In this document: positions 13,410 to 20,066 of the stretch, piece after piece
How the letters are laid out: the number at the start of each line of letters is the position of its first letter
Position numbering within the stretch: the first letter of the stretch is position 1
Virus record (IMG/VR): IMGVR_UViG_3300037247_000607
Span: 1 to 39,865 of that record
Source of the DNA: a virus
DNA length: 39,865 bases
Strand: one strand, 5' to 3'
Notes under the pieces: model-generated
Database searches by the model: none
What the model was told of the DNA's origin: nothing
What the model saw: only the letters and a program-made list of their open reading frames with translations
Position numbers and translations under genes: made by a program

Positions 13410-13624
13410 TTTGACTCCTTAGCCTTAACCGCGTGCATTATCTGGTCAAGCTCATATGTGGAAATCACTATGGTTAGCTTTGTTCCACTCATTAGCAGAA
13501 TGTCTACTTCACGAATCCACTTGTCTTGTGAGCGCGTTTCTAGAATGCTAGCCATCTCTTGTTCTCCGTCTTTCTTGATTACCATGCCTATCACCCCATC
13601 CTTGAAGGTTGAAACGTCTACCAT
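13406..13624 (-). CDS. Small beta-rich protein, unknown
   Basis: 72 residues. Strand-rich (FKDGVIGMVIKKDGEQEMAS, VDILLMSGTKLTIVIST) and closing with a short helix. First gene of the two-gene minus-strand unit behind the promoter at 13635-13662, with a very short leader. No family recognised. Confidence 0.7.
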   Translation of the reverse strand: MVDVSTFKDGVIGMVIKKDGEQEMASILETRSQDKWIREVDILLMSGTKLTIVISTYELDQIMHAVKAKESK

Positions 13625-13634
13625 CTACACTTGC

Positions 13635-13662
13635 AGTGTACCACACACGCTACAGATGTCAA
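13635..13662 (-). promoter_or_regulatory. Minus-strand promoter of the 13203-13624 unit
   Basis: Read on the minus strand: TTGACA (13662-13657), a 16-bp spacer ending in TGG, and TACACT (13640-13635). The predicted start lies only a few bases before the ATG at 13624, so the mRNA may be nearly leaderless. Confidence 0.72.
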
Positions 13663-13689
13663 CCCCCACCTTGAAAGTATTTCCCTCGA

Positions 13690-14060
13690 AGTAGAGATAG
13701 TTCAATCGCCCTCGAGGTGAGACACCTCAGACCACAGGAACAGGAAGGATGGATTCCGTTTTGGCGTAGCACCTTTGCTTATCACAAGGGGGGGCACCCC
13801 CCACCTGGCGGAGTCCCGCGTCACAGTAGAAGAATGGTAAATTTCTTCCCCTCATCTTCCTCTTTTTTTTCTGTGGGGGAGTGTGTGCCACGGTGCCACG
13901 GGGGAATATTCATTCTGCCCGGAGGTCGGGACCCTATTGAGATAGGGGGTCATACTAAGGTAGCGAGTTCGCGTAGTAGGAATAGGGTGGTAACGTCAAC
14001 GACTTGGCGAGAGAGAAAGGGAAGAGGTGCTGGTAGGTCCTATCCTTTGGGACTGTGGAG
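13690..14060 (-). ncRNA. Candidate non-coding transcript region
   Basis: No convincing gene on either strand here. A near-consensus promoter at 14075-14105 fires leftward into it. On the minus strand it can form local hairpins, for example CCTAT/ATAGG around an inner CTCA loop near 13935-13950, a G6/C6 foldback near 13790-13802 and GAGGTG/CACCTC (13714-13728). Contains homopolymer runs (T8, G7, C6). The + frame 13717-14091 is open but has no start signal and a composition unlike the neighbours. RNA function is inferred from the promoter and the lack of genes. Confidence 0.35.
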
Positions 14061-14074
14061 AGGGGTACGGAGCC

Positions 14075-14105
14075 ATTATACCAAGAAATAGGGGGGTAGT
14101 GTCAA
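14075..14105 (-). promoter_or_regulatory. Near-consensus minus-strand promoter with extended -10
   Basis: On the minus strand: TTGACA (14105-14100), a 19-bp spacer, and TGG followed by TATAAT (14080-14075). The -10 is perfect and extended, which can compensate for the long spacer. It points into the 13.7-14.06 kb gene-free region and could also feed the 13203-13624 pair. Confidence 0.72.
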
Positions 14106-14223
14106 GTCTTTTTTTTAAGTTATTATGGGTCAATGACTAGGGTGTTCAGTGGCTTATTAACAAAAAAGGGTGTTTTTAGGGTTATAACGAGTAGGGAACA
14201 AACCAGTTGCGGTATTGTGGGTT
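14106..14223. other. AT-rich gap downstream of the minus-strand operon
   Basis: About 120 bp with runs of T and A (TTTTTTTT at 14109-14116, AAAAAA near 14163) between the last operon gene and the minus promoter. No GC-rich terminator hairpin was found, so operon transcripts may read through into the gene-free region. Confidence 0.5.
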
Positions 14224-14406
14224 TTATCTGATAAATGGGATGAGGTTTCCGAGCCACCAGCCGAGGCGGAAGGCGAAGCGACGCGCCCGCCCATTCCATG
14301 ACCACGGGTCTTTCCAGATGTTGTTGGAGTGACCAGAGACGATGATCGGGGCGTCTTTGGTCGAATTATGCCAACCATTTTTGAACGCACGGATGAGGTA
14401 TTTCAT
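14224..14406 (-). CDS. Last gene of the minus operon, small basic protein
   Basis: 60 residues from ATG 14406 in an ATGA overlap. Begins MKYLIRAFKNGWHN, and ends in an aromatic apolar segment (FRLGWWLGNLIPFIR) that may touch membranes. Shares the MKYL start with the gene just upstream. Function unknown. Confidence 0.6.
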   Translation of the reverse strand: MKYLIRAFKNGWHNSTKDAPIIVSGHSNNIWKDPWSWNGRARRFAFRLGWWLGNLIPFIR

Positions 14407-14618
14407 GGGCAAGCCTCTTTGAACCACACGTCTTGGTCTTTATCGAGCGTAAATTCGTGGCATATAAGCATACGCCGGAGGGCGTCGGGGTCTTTTATGA
14501 GTCGAAAACACTGAATCTCTATGTCCGATACGGCCATATGACCAAGAATATCCAATTCAACGCTGGTATGCGTGACGCTCGCACCGCACTTTGAGCAACC
14601 GGGGCCGAGGTATTTCAT
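14403..14618 (-). CDS. Small protein with one CxxC, unknown
   Basis: 71 residues from ATG 14618 (ATGA overlap). CSKCG near residue 8, then an acidic helical region (ELDILGHMAVSDIEIQCFRL) and KDPDALRRMLICHEF. A half zinc site is possible. No family recognised. Confidence 0.65.
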   Translation of the reverse strand: MKYLGPGCSKCGASVTHTSVELDILGHMAVSDIEIQCFRLIKDPDALRRMLICHEFTLDKDQDVWFKEACP

Positions 14619-14803
14619 AACACCGGATCCCCGTGGTGGTACTGCATGGGACGTTCGGGCCAGAAGCACATGAGTTGTTTCTGGCGAACTTCCTTTGCCT
14701 CACGTTTCAACCGCAGGAACTCCCGGTGTGCGACCCATTCGGCGCGGGTTTCCGGGGCTTTGATCGTGAAGGAATGGCCAAAGGTCTTGTGCTTGAATCT
14801 CAT
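14615..14803 (-). CDS. Small basic helical protein, unknown
   Basis: 62 residues. A long basic amphipathic helix, EWVAHREFLRLKREAKEVRQ, and an ending rich in Pro and His. ATGA overlaps on both sides show translational coupling. No family recognised. Confidence 0.65.
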   Translation of the reverse strand: MRFKHKTFGHSFTIKAPETRAEWVAHREFLRLKREAKEVRQKQLMCFWPERPMQYHHGDPVL

Positions 14804-14982
14804 GCTTTTTCAACCTTCAGCGCCGTAGCCCTGCGAGAGAGCGCCTTGACGGAACAAGTCGGGCAGAGGTGGACGGTCATGGTTTCGTCTTTGTGTTCAA
14901 CGGTGATAACGGTCCACTGATACAGGTTGTTCGCGTTCGTGTGGTCCTCACATCCGGTTTCATCACACTCAATGTTGGTCAT
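14800..14982 (-). CDS. Small zinc-site protein
   Basis: 60 residues from ATG 14982 (ATGA overlap). Cys/His residues at CDETGCEDH and CPTC form one plausible zinc site around a beta hairpin (YQWTVITVEHKDETMTVHL). This resembles small zinc ribbons in phage and actinobacterial genomes. Function unknown. Confidence 0.68.
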   Translation of the reverse strand: MTNIECDETGCEDHTNANNLYQWTVITVEHKDETMTVHLCPTCSVKALSRRATALKVEKA

Positions 14983-15176
14983 ACTTCCTCGATTCGTTTG
15001 AAATAGCCGTGGACGACCCTTTTTTCTCCGTCGATTTCGCGCCATTCGTAGATAGCCCGCCGATTTCCTTCGAGAATTATAACGCCGTGGATCCCGAGGA
15101 AGTGGCTTTTGTCGACTTGGCCATCAAAATACCCCCCATGATAGTAGCGGGTCCACTTTTTTGGGGCTTTTGTCAT
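14979..15176 (-). CDS. Small beta protein, unknown
   Basis: 65 residues from ATG 15176 (ATGA overlap, CAGGAG upstream). WTRYYHGGYFDGQVDKSHFL and GVIILEGNRRAIYEWREIDG look like a small beta barrel or sheet. Ends in a basic/acidic tail. No family recognised. Confidence 0.66.
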   Translation of the reverse strand: MTKAPKKWTRYYHGGYFDGQVDKSHFLGIHGVIILEGNRRAIYEWREIDGEKRVVHGYFKRIEEV

Positions 15177-15433
15177 GGTTTCTCCTGGTCCTCTTTGAAT
15201 GGCGATGCAATACGCAACCGGGCTCGTCGAAACCTCTTTGGTGCCGCTCGATCCGCACCTGGCGTGTGCCGGCAATGATCCGGGTTGTGGACCGTATCGT
15301 AGTGCTTGTGCGCGCACACCCGGCAGAAGGCACAAAGGCACTCGAGGCACATGAGGCGGTTCTCATCGCAGAGGACTTCGCCACACTTGCACTTCGGGTC
15401 GTCGAGCAATCCGGTATTATGGGGGTCCTTCAC
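15173..15433 (-). CDS. Cysteine-rich zinc-binding protein
   Basis: 86 residues from GTG 15433, with GGAAGG upstream, overlapping the previous gene by 17 bp. Eight or more Cys plus His residues (CKCGEVLC, CLECLCAFCRVC, then HKHYDTVHNPDHC) make one or two zinc sites, RING- or B-box-like in spacing, followed by a basic Arg/Ala tail. Function unknown. Confidence 0.66.
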   Translation of the reverse strand: MKDPHNTGLLDDPKCKCGEVLCDENRLMCLECLCAFCRVCAHKHYDTVHNPDHCRHTPGADRAAPKRFRRARLRIASPFKEDQEKP

Positions 15434-15860
15434 GTCCCGCCTTCCTCCATCTTTTCTCGGCGTCTGTAATCCGCCTGTTTTCGCGCTTGTTAAAACGCAA
15501 CTGCATGTCCATTGTGTCGGCCATTAACGAGCGCCCGTAGTCTCCACCGATAGCGTTTTGGACACGACAAAGCATTTCGATGGCACCTTCGGTTTTTGCT
15601 TCAGCCGCTTCAGCCCGACGCTCGTAAACCTTGCGCCACCTGTCCTCAATTTTCCCCTCGGCACGTTCCAAGTAGTTTGCTCGACGCGGGCGAGAAATGC
15701 CAATATAGAACGCACGCGCCCAGCGCACCAGCCAGTTCAGCGGGATTACGTAACACATGGCCTCGCTAGTGTCGACACACCAGTATGCGACTCCGTATCC
15801 GCGAGGGATGCGCCCGTACTGCTTGATTTCCAGACATGATATGAGTCGTTTGATTTTCAT
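15417..15860 (-). CDS. Phage protein with membrane-like N-terminus and coiled-coil C-terminus
   Basis: 147 residues (ATGA overlap). The N-terminal half is hydrophobic/aromatic with basic residues (GRIPRGYGVAYWCVDTSEAM, then CYVIPLNWLVRWARAFY), followed by a charged coiled-coil (YERRAEAAEAKTEGAIEML) and a basic end. I remember similar GYGxAYW...P.N...W.R proteins from phage early operons; the function is unknown. Confidence 0.7.
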   Translation of the reverse strand: MKIKRLISCLEIKQYGRIPRGYGVAYWCVDTSEAMCYVIPLNWLVRWARAFYIGISRPRRANYLERAEGKIEDRWRKVYERRAEAAEAKTEGAIEMLCRVQNAIGGDYGRSLMADTMDMQLRFNKRENRRITDAEKRWRKAGREGPP

Positions 15861-16273
15861 TTCGCCTCCATGTCCTGCTTCACGCGTTGCACATCTTCGC
15901 TACACTTCGGGCAAAACGGACCGGGGTCAAATTGATTGCCGCGGATTGGCGTGTCACCGCGCCAGTCACAATGGGAACATTCCCAGCGCATCTTTTCTTC
16001 CATCTTCTTCTTCACGCGTTGTGCTTCGGTACTAGCGTTGATGGCTGCAAAAAATCCAGAAAGAACCATTGCCTTTTCTGCGCTGACTGTTTCGTTGGAC
16101 ACAGTAAGCAAGTGCTTCATTACCCACGCGGCCCGCAGCACCGGGTCGATGTCTTTACGAACCTCTATTGCCGAGAACATTGGGGTTCCGCCGAGTATGC
16201 CGGCGGCGTGCGCGAGTTCGATCGTTGCAATCAGGGTGTCCAACTTTTCTTCGATCCCAGCTATGCCGCTCAT
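15857..16273 (-). CDS. Helical protein with C-terminal zinc ribbon
   Basis: 138 residues (ATGA overlap). N-terminal two thirds are helical (EEKLDTLIATIELAHAAGIL and AAWVMKHLLTVSNE). The C-terminus carries CSHCDWRGDTP and CPKC, a standard zinc ribbon, before a short coil. Function unknown. Confidence 0.7.
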   Translation of the reverse strand: MSGIAGIEEKLDTLIATIELAHAAGILGGTPMFSAIEVRKDIDPVLRAAWVMKHLLTVSNETVSAEKAMVLSGFFAAINASTEAQRVKKKMEEKMRWECSHCDWRGDTPIRGNQFDPGPFCPKCSEDVQRVKQDMEAK

Positions 16274-16452
16274 TTCTTCACCTCAAACATTTCGATTTTC
16301 CTCACGTTTTCCCCCAAATCTTTCTCCATCTGTTTGATCCAGTTCCACACGATATTCAGCGGCGCTTCACTGTTGAACTGCTGAGACATGGGTGCAGAGC
16401 GTTTCGTCATATCGAACCACAGCACGACAGAGATTTTCATGCTGCTGGTCAT
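16270..16452 (-). CDS. Small unknown protein
   Basis: 60 residues from ATG 16452, overlapping the stop of the exported-protein gene by ATGA; a second in-frame ATG is at 16440. Sequence MKISVVLWFDMTKRSA, then IVWNWIKQMEKDL suggests a strand followed by an amphipathic helix. No family recognised. Confidence 0.62.
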   Translation of the reverse strand: MTSSMKISVVLWFDMTKRSAPMSQQFNSEAPLNIVWNWIKQMEKDLGENVRKIEMFEVKK

Positions 16453-16796
16453 GGCGCGACCTTGAGTAACGGCTGGCACTTGAACGCCGGGGCCGTAAGA
16501 AGCGGCGCCCTGAAAATAGGTGCCGGCTGGTAGGCAGGCGCAAGAAGGATAGCCGGGGAGCGATGGCGTCGAGTGTCAGTTCCAGGCAGCAACGGGGGGT
16601 AAGTCAAGTGGTGGTTGCTGCCAAGCTCGATCGTCAGAGCGCCCCCGGGGTGATAGTTCGTCACCGAATAGAGCCAGGTGTTGTCGACGCGCCAGACCAT
16701 GTTCTCGAACGCGCCGACCCGCTGCCCCGGTACCACGACCTGAGCCGTTGCAGGTAGGGCGTACAGGAATATGATACAGAATATCAGGATCTTCAT
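16449..16796 (-). CDS. Exported protein with cleavable signal peptide
   Basis: 115 residues from ATG 16796, with AAAGGAGT upstream. MKILIFCIIFLYALPATAQ is a textbook Sec signal with an Ala-x-Ala-like site before Gln; no lipobox Cys is positioned for lipidation. The mature part is beta-like and Pro-rich (VVVPGQRVGAFENMVWRVDN, later LLPGTDTRR and APAYQPAPIFRAP). A periplasmic or secreted phage protein in an early-type operon may alter the cell envelope, for example against superinfection. That role is a guess. Confidence 0.68.
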   Translation of the reverse strand: MKILIFCIIFLYALPATAQVVVPGQRVGAFENMVWRVDNTWLYSVTNYHPGGALTIELGSNHHLTYPPLLPGTDTRRHRSPAILLAPAYQPAPIFRAPLLTAPAFKCQPLLKVAP

Positions 16797-16812
16797 GGTG
16801 ACTCCTTTGTGG

Positions 16813-17349
16813 TTACTTCGCCTCTCCATCCTCGTACGCGGGTGAACTTACTTGAATCTCATCGGGGTTCGGGGTGCGTCCCGTTTGTTCGAAGACAGCG
16901 AGTGCTTTGTTGATCTTTTCCCACTTCTTATCCGTTGACAATACTTTCCCGTGTAATTTCCAAACTTCCATTAGCGCAGCAAAGCCATCGGTGAGCACAT
17001 CGTTGTCCGGGTCCGTTTTTGTGGTGTGTGAGCCGACACGGGCGAGCACAGTGCCGAGTTTTTCAACCGCAATCAAGAGGTCAAGCCCTTCGTTGTCTTT
17101 TTCCCAATACTTGCGATACACTATCTCCCCCGCCTCCCGCAGCGCCGTGTTGTCGGCGCGGAGTTTCTCGCTTGTTGCCCAACTCTCGCGCTCATCTTGT
17201 TCCAGTTCCTCAATCTGCGCCTGTTGTGCGTCGAAGGCGGCACGCAGGGCAGCAACAACGTCACTCCCTGTAGTTTTCTTTGTCACGATTGTGTCAATCG
17301 TGACGAGATATTCTTCCACTTGCTCCCGTGTCGGTGTCTTGTCACTCAT
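16813..17349 (-). CDS. Coiled-coil paralogue 3 (minus-strand array)
   Basis: 178 residues from ATG 17349, within a repeated start element (GGGAGCAAAAGCGATGA). Contains the family modules: MSDKTPTREQ, AFDAQQAQIEELEQ coil, LRADNTALREAGE and VLARVGSHTT, then a longer unique C-terminal part with DGFAALMEVWKLHGKVL. The start overlaps the previous stop by 8 bp, as in the other copies. Oligomeric adaptor or inhibitor function is conceivable but unsupported. Confidence 0.78.
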   Translation of the reverse strand: MSDKTPTREQVEEYLVTIDTIVTKKTTGSDVVAALRAAFDAQQAQIEELEQDERESWATSEKLRADNTALREAGEIVYRKYWEKDNEGLDLLIAVEKLGTVLARVGSHTTKTDPDNDVLTDGFAALMEVWKLHGKVLSTDKKWEKINKALAVFEQTGRTPNPDEIQVSSPAYEDGEAK

Positions 17350-17785
17350 CGCTTTTGCTCCCCTCTGTTCCGGTGCGGGCGAGGACGGCGCGAAATTCTC
17401 TGCTCCAACGTGCATCAACGCCTTTGTTTTCTGCCGCCGCACAGAGATATTCGCCAGCCTCCCGCAGCGCCGTGTTGTCGGCGCGGAGTTCGCAGTTCAA
17501 GCGTTCAACAATCGTTGCAGCGCGGTCGGCTATCCCTTCGGTTAGTTTCAACGAATCGATCTGCGCCTGCTGTGCGTCGAAGGCGTCGAGAATCTTTTGC
17601 CGAGACTTTAGCCGCGCGTCGCTATAATGTGCGCACTTGTAGCGTTGCAGTTCCGTCAAAAGATCATCCCGCGTCAGCGTGTCGTCAGTCATCGCTTTTG
17701 CTCCCTTCGGTGTGTTGTCTTCGAGATACTTAAATAGGGCCTCATACTCTGCTAACGTGTTCCCGCCTATGGTTGGTTCACTCAT
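17342..17785 (-). CDS. Coiled-coil paralogue 2 (minus-strand array)
   Basis: 147 residues from ATG 17785, or 116 from an in-frame ATG at 17692. Both starts lie in copies of the same GGGAGCAAAAGCGATGA element, so two products or an absorbed short upstream gene are possible. Modules: AFDAQQAQIDSLK coil, LRADNTALREAGEYL and AVLARTGTE, ending GSKSDE like its upstream paralogue. Function unknown. Confidence 0.75.
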   Translation of the reverse strand: MSEPTIGGNTLAEYEALFKYLEDNTPKGAKAMTDDTLTRDDLLTELQRYKCAHYSDARLKSRQKILDAFDAQQAQIDSLKLTEGIADRAATIVERLNCELRADNTALREAGEYLCAAAENKGVDARWSREFRAVLARTGTEGSKSDE

Positions 17786-18287
17786 CGCTTTTGCTCCCTT
17801 GTTTCGTGGTCCGTGCGCCGACGCGGTCGAGTACGGCGCGTTTGAGGACGGCTTTCAAACCATTCTTTATCTTGTGCCATTCCTGTAATTTCACATCAGA
17901 AGGCACGGGCGCTTTATCCAGCAAGGTTATTGCATCGTCTAGCGCCTTACGCAGTACCTTGTTGTTGGCACGGAGCCCTTGTCGCAAGGTGTCAAGGCGG
18001 ACGTTGATGGCCTTTTGTGTATTCTTATCCTCGCGCAGCGCCATGTTGTCGGCGCGGAGTGCTTTGTCGCCGCTACGGTATGCGTCAACCTGTCGCCCCA
18101 TTTCTTCTAGTCGCCGTTTCATTTCAATCCGCTTCTGTTGTATATCCTCAATCTGTGCTTGTTGTGCGTCGAAGGCATCAGAGAGTTTGCAGCAAAGTTC
18201 GTGCGTCCCATCAATGCCAAGTTTTTGGTAACGAATATCACTGATTGCCTTCCACGCCTGCTCCCGTATCAGTGTCTTGTCACTCAT
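17778..18287 (-). CDS. Coiled-coil paralogue 1 (minus-strand array)
   Basis: 169 residues from ATG 18287 in the repeated start element. Modules: MSDKTLIREQ, AFDAQQAQIEDIQQKRIEMK, then a long coil with ALRADNMALRED and a final VLDRVGARTTKQGSKSDE. The last residues are encoded by the next copy of the start element, giving the 8-bp overlap. The longest coiled coil of the family. Confidence 0.78.
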   Translation of the reverse strand: MSDKTLIREQAWKAISDIRYQKLGIDGTHELCCKLSDAFDAQQAQIEDIQQKRIEMKRRLEEMGRQVDAYRSGDKALRADNMALREDKNTQKAINVRLDTLRQGLRANNKVLRKALDDAITLLDKAPVPSDVKLQEWHKIKNGLKAVLKRAVLDRVGARTTKQGSKSDE

Positions 18288-18588
18288 CGCTTTTGCTCCC
18301 TTGTTTCGTTGTCCGTAGCGCGTCGAACGCCGTACAGCATGGCTGGCCCTTCCCGTCGTGTATCCATTCCTTTGGATAAAACTCATCTTTGATGTCGAAA
18401 CGCATCGACGCCGAAATGATCGGGCATCCATCTTCACCGTCAAGGGTCTGTCGGAACTTCTTGTCGGCTTTGCACTGATTGCACCACACATCGAAGAACA
18501 TCTCTCCTTCTGTGCCGTTTGATGGACAGTACGGCTCGCCCCCTTTGTAGCGGGCTGCCAAATCGTCTAGGTACATTTTACCCGGCAT
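18280..18588 (-). CDS. Conserved phage protein with Cys pairs
   Basis: 102 residues from ATG 18588 behind GGAGGTA (TAATG overlap). The pattern CPSNGTEGEMFFDVWCNQCK followed by an ADKKF helix resembles a family I remember from phages and prophages, with a CxxC that may bind metal together with later Cys (CPII, CC). It ends TTKQGSKSDE, shared with the next gene because both run into the start element. Function unknown. Confidence 0.74.
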   Translation of the reverse strand: MPGKMYLDDLAARYKGGEPYCPSNGTEGEMFFDVWCNQCKADKKFRQTLDGEDGCPIISASMRFDIKDEFYPKEWIHDGKGQPCCTAFDALRTTKQGSKSDE

Positions 18589-18878
18589 TACCTCCCCTCC
18601 TTCGCTTCGCGTAGCACGTCCTCGACGAGCGCGGTCAGTACGGCGAGTAGAACGATCTCCTTGTCTTTGCTCTGTAACCATTCCATCAACTCGCCCTCGG
18701 TCGGCGCGGCGGCGATGATGCGATGTTCAAGGTGGACATCAACTATTTGCTCTCTGGCAATAATGTGTACTTCATTCTTGACTGGAATATGTACGAAATA
18801 GCTATCATCCTGCGGGAAGCCCAAGTCGCGGAGCCGTCCCGCTGGCGCAAGCGGAACGGCAAGTTGTTCAGCGTTCAT
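18588..18878 (-). CDS. Conserved small phage protein
   Basis: 96 residues (ATGA overlap). LGFPQDDSYFVHIP near residue 20-33 and AAAPTEGELMEWLQ near 56-69 match a recurrent phage protein pattern as I remember it (LxxLGFPQ...APTxxELxxWL) of unknown function, followed by an amphipathic helix. Probably a small alpha/beta domain. Confidence 0.72.
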   Translation of the reverse strand: MNAEQLAVPLAPAGRLRDLGFPQDDSYFVHIPVKNEVHIIAREQIVDVHLEHRIIAAAPTEGELMEWLQSKDKEIVLLAVLTALVEDVLREAKEGR

Positions 18879-19099
18879 GCGTCACCGTCCTTGTCGTGTG
18901 TGTGGCGGGCGGGTACAGCATAGTTTAATACCCTCACGTTCCAACGATGCGCCCGGACGACTCGCGTACAATTATTACAGAGCGAGCCGTTCGCACGCTT
19001 GTGCTTGTCGTTCACGCTGATGGTCTTTAGGGCGTAGCGATCCCGTAGCCCGCATAGCGTATAGCCCAACCCTGCGTCACGCTTTAGGTGTATTTTCAT
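18875..19099 (-). CDS. Small basic protein with a possible zinc site
   Basis: 74 residues from ATG 19099 (ATGA overlap). Pattern HLKRDAGLGYTLCGLRD, then LCNNCTRVVRAHRW gives one Cys plus a CxxC and His residues, a likely single zinc site in a basic protein. Function unknown. Confidence 0.68.
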   Translation of the reverse strand: MKIHLKRDAGLGYTLCGLRDRYALKTISVNDKHKRANGSLCNNCTRVVRAHRWNVRVLNYAVPARHTHDKDGDA

Positions 19100-19725
19100 T
19101 TCGCATCCCGCCACACGTCGAACGTTTTGCGGGCGATGGTTCCGGTGCCGTTGCAGTCGCACCCGATTATGTGCCCGGTCGCATCGTCGAGTTGATGGGT
19201 TGCGTCACACGCCCGTTCCGGCATGATGAAGTGCAGGCCCGCGAGGCCTGCTTCTTTCATATACTCTGCGCGAAACTCCGCGCTTTCCCACTTCGCAAGG
19301 CCACGAAAGTCTATCGGCTCTGCATCTTCGCGCACGAGGTGGTGCGTGTGGCCGGAACCTTTGCACTCGCAGTTGATGATTCCGTGAATCTCCATTGTCG
19401 GTTGCTGTTCTTCGATGGCGGCGATAATTTTACTGTGCCGTTTCCGACACTCACACTCCCGCCGCACGAGCCACACCGCGCCGTCAGGGGGCGTTATAAG
19501 CCCTTCAAGCGGTTCAACCCTTTCAATCCACCGCTCCCACGCTTCGCGCCATGCGCCGCATTGCGTCAAATCGTTTACTGGAATCCAACACCCCGGTCTG
19601 TCGTGTTTTATTCCGACCTGCCAGCAATGCAGCTTCCCGATTATGATGCAACCCTCCGCTACCACGCCCTTCTCTATCCCGTACAATTTCACGGCCTTGT
19701 CGGTGAGGTCAAAGGGGGGCTTCAT
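19096..19725 (-). CDS. Unknown 209-aa protein with two Cys-rich knuckles
   Basis: 209 residues from ATG 19725, with AGGTGG upstream. CECRKRH (near residue 90), CECKGSGHTH and CDCNGTGT form DnaJ-like CxCxGxG knuckles spaced through the protein; the rest is alpha/beta with a Trp-rich stretch (AWREAWERWIERVEP). The knuckles suggest zinc binding and protein or nucleic-acid interaction. No family recognised. Confidence 0.7.
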   Translation of the reverse strand: MKPPFDLTDKAVKLYGIEKGVVAEGCIIIGKLHCWQVGIKHDRPGCWIPVNDLTQCGAWREAWERWIERVEPLEGLITPPDGAVWLVRRECECRKRHSKIIAAIEEQQPTMEIHGIINCECKGSGHTHHLVREDAEPIDFRGLAKWESAEFRAEYMKEAGLAGLHFIMPERACDATHQLDDATGHIIGCDCNGTGTIARKTFDVWRDAK

Positions 19726-20066
19726 CTGAACCACCTACCGTACCGCCCCGACCGACGACGCCTTTCTTCAACAGGGAGCGCCATGTCCTGCGCCTTGCCC
19801 CTACTATTATTACAATGCCAGCACGCTGCCACGGTATGAGCCAAAGAATGCCTTCCCCGGTCAGAATGGAGTTGTGAATCCAAGTGTTCTAATGTGGCAT
19901 CGCAGGATTTGTGGCGGAGATGTTTCGGTATTTTCTTTCGCTCTACATCTGGCATCTGTGCCAACTCCATTCTGCATCCACACCAATGACACTTGCCACC
20001 TTGCTTGTCGAACAATTTCCTAAGTCGCCTACGCCTTCGTTCATTGAAAGCAATGTTCCTACTCAT
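19722..20066 (-). CDS. HNH endonuclease
   Basis: 114 residues from ATG 20066 behind GGAGGG. Basic N-terminus (NERRRRRLRKLFDKQ), a first zinc pair CHWC (26-29), the HNH core with LEHLDSQL (His61, Asp63), and HTVAACWHCNNSRG (second zinc pair Cys82/Cys85, Asn86-87). All ligands of a zinc-stapled HNH nuclease are present. It may assist DNA processing at packaging, as HNH proteins near terminases do, or be a free-standing homing-type nuclease. It lies about 0.9 kb from the terminase but on the opposite strand. Confidence 0.83.
   Translation of the reverse strand: MSRNIAFNERRRRRLRKLFDKQGGKCHWCGCRMELAQMPDVERKKIPKHLRHKSCDATLEHLDSQLHSDRGRHSLAHTVAACWHCNNSRGKAQDMALPVEERRRRSGRYGRWFR

Larger units (their letters stand above)
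17341..18316 (-). repeat. Four dispersed copies of a gene-start element
   Basis: The minus-strand sequence GGGAGCAAAAGCGATGA occurs at about 17347-17363, 17690-17706, 17783-17799 and 18285-18301. Each copy supplies a ribosome binding site and ATG for a coiled-coil gene. Two copies (near 17778-17813 and 18280-18315) extend to about 36 nearly identical bases. The same bases encode GSKSDE and stop in one frame and GAKAM(S/T)D in another, marking duplication junctions. Confidence 0.85.

Noticed and set aside
13717-14091. Open + frame of 124 codons in the gene-free region
   Set aside because: No ribosome binding site, odd composition (runs of Pro/Gly/Ser/Phe from homopolymers), antisense to the strong promoter; more likely chance.
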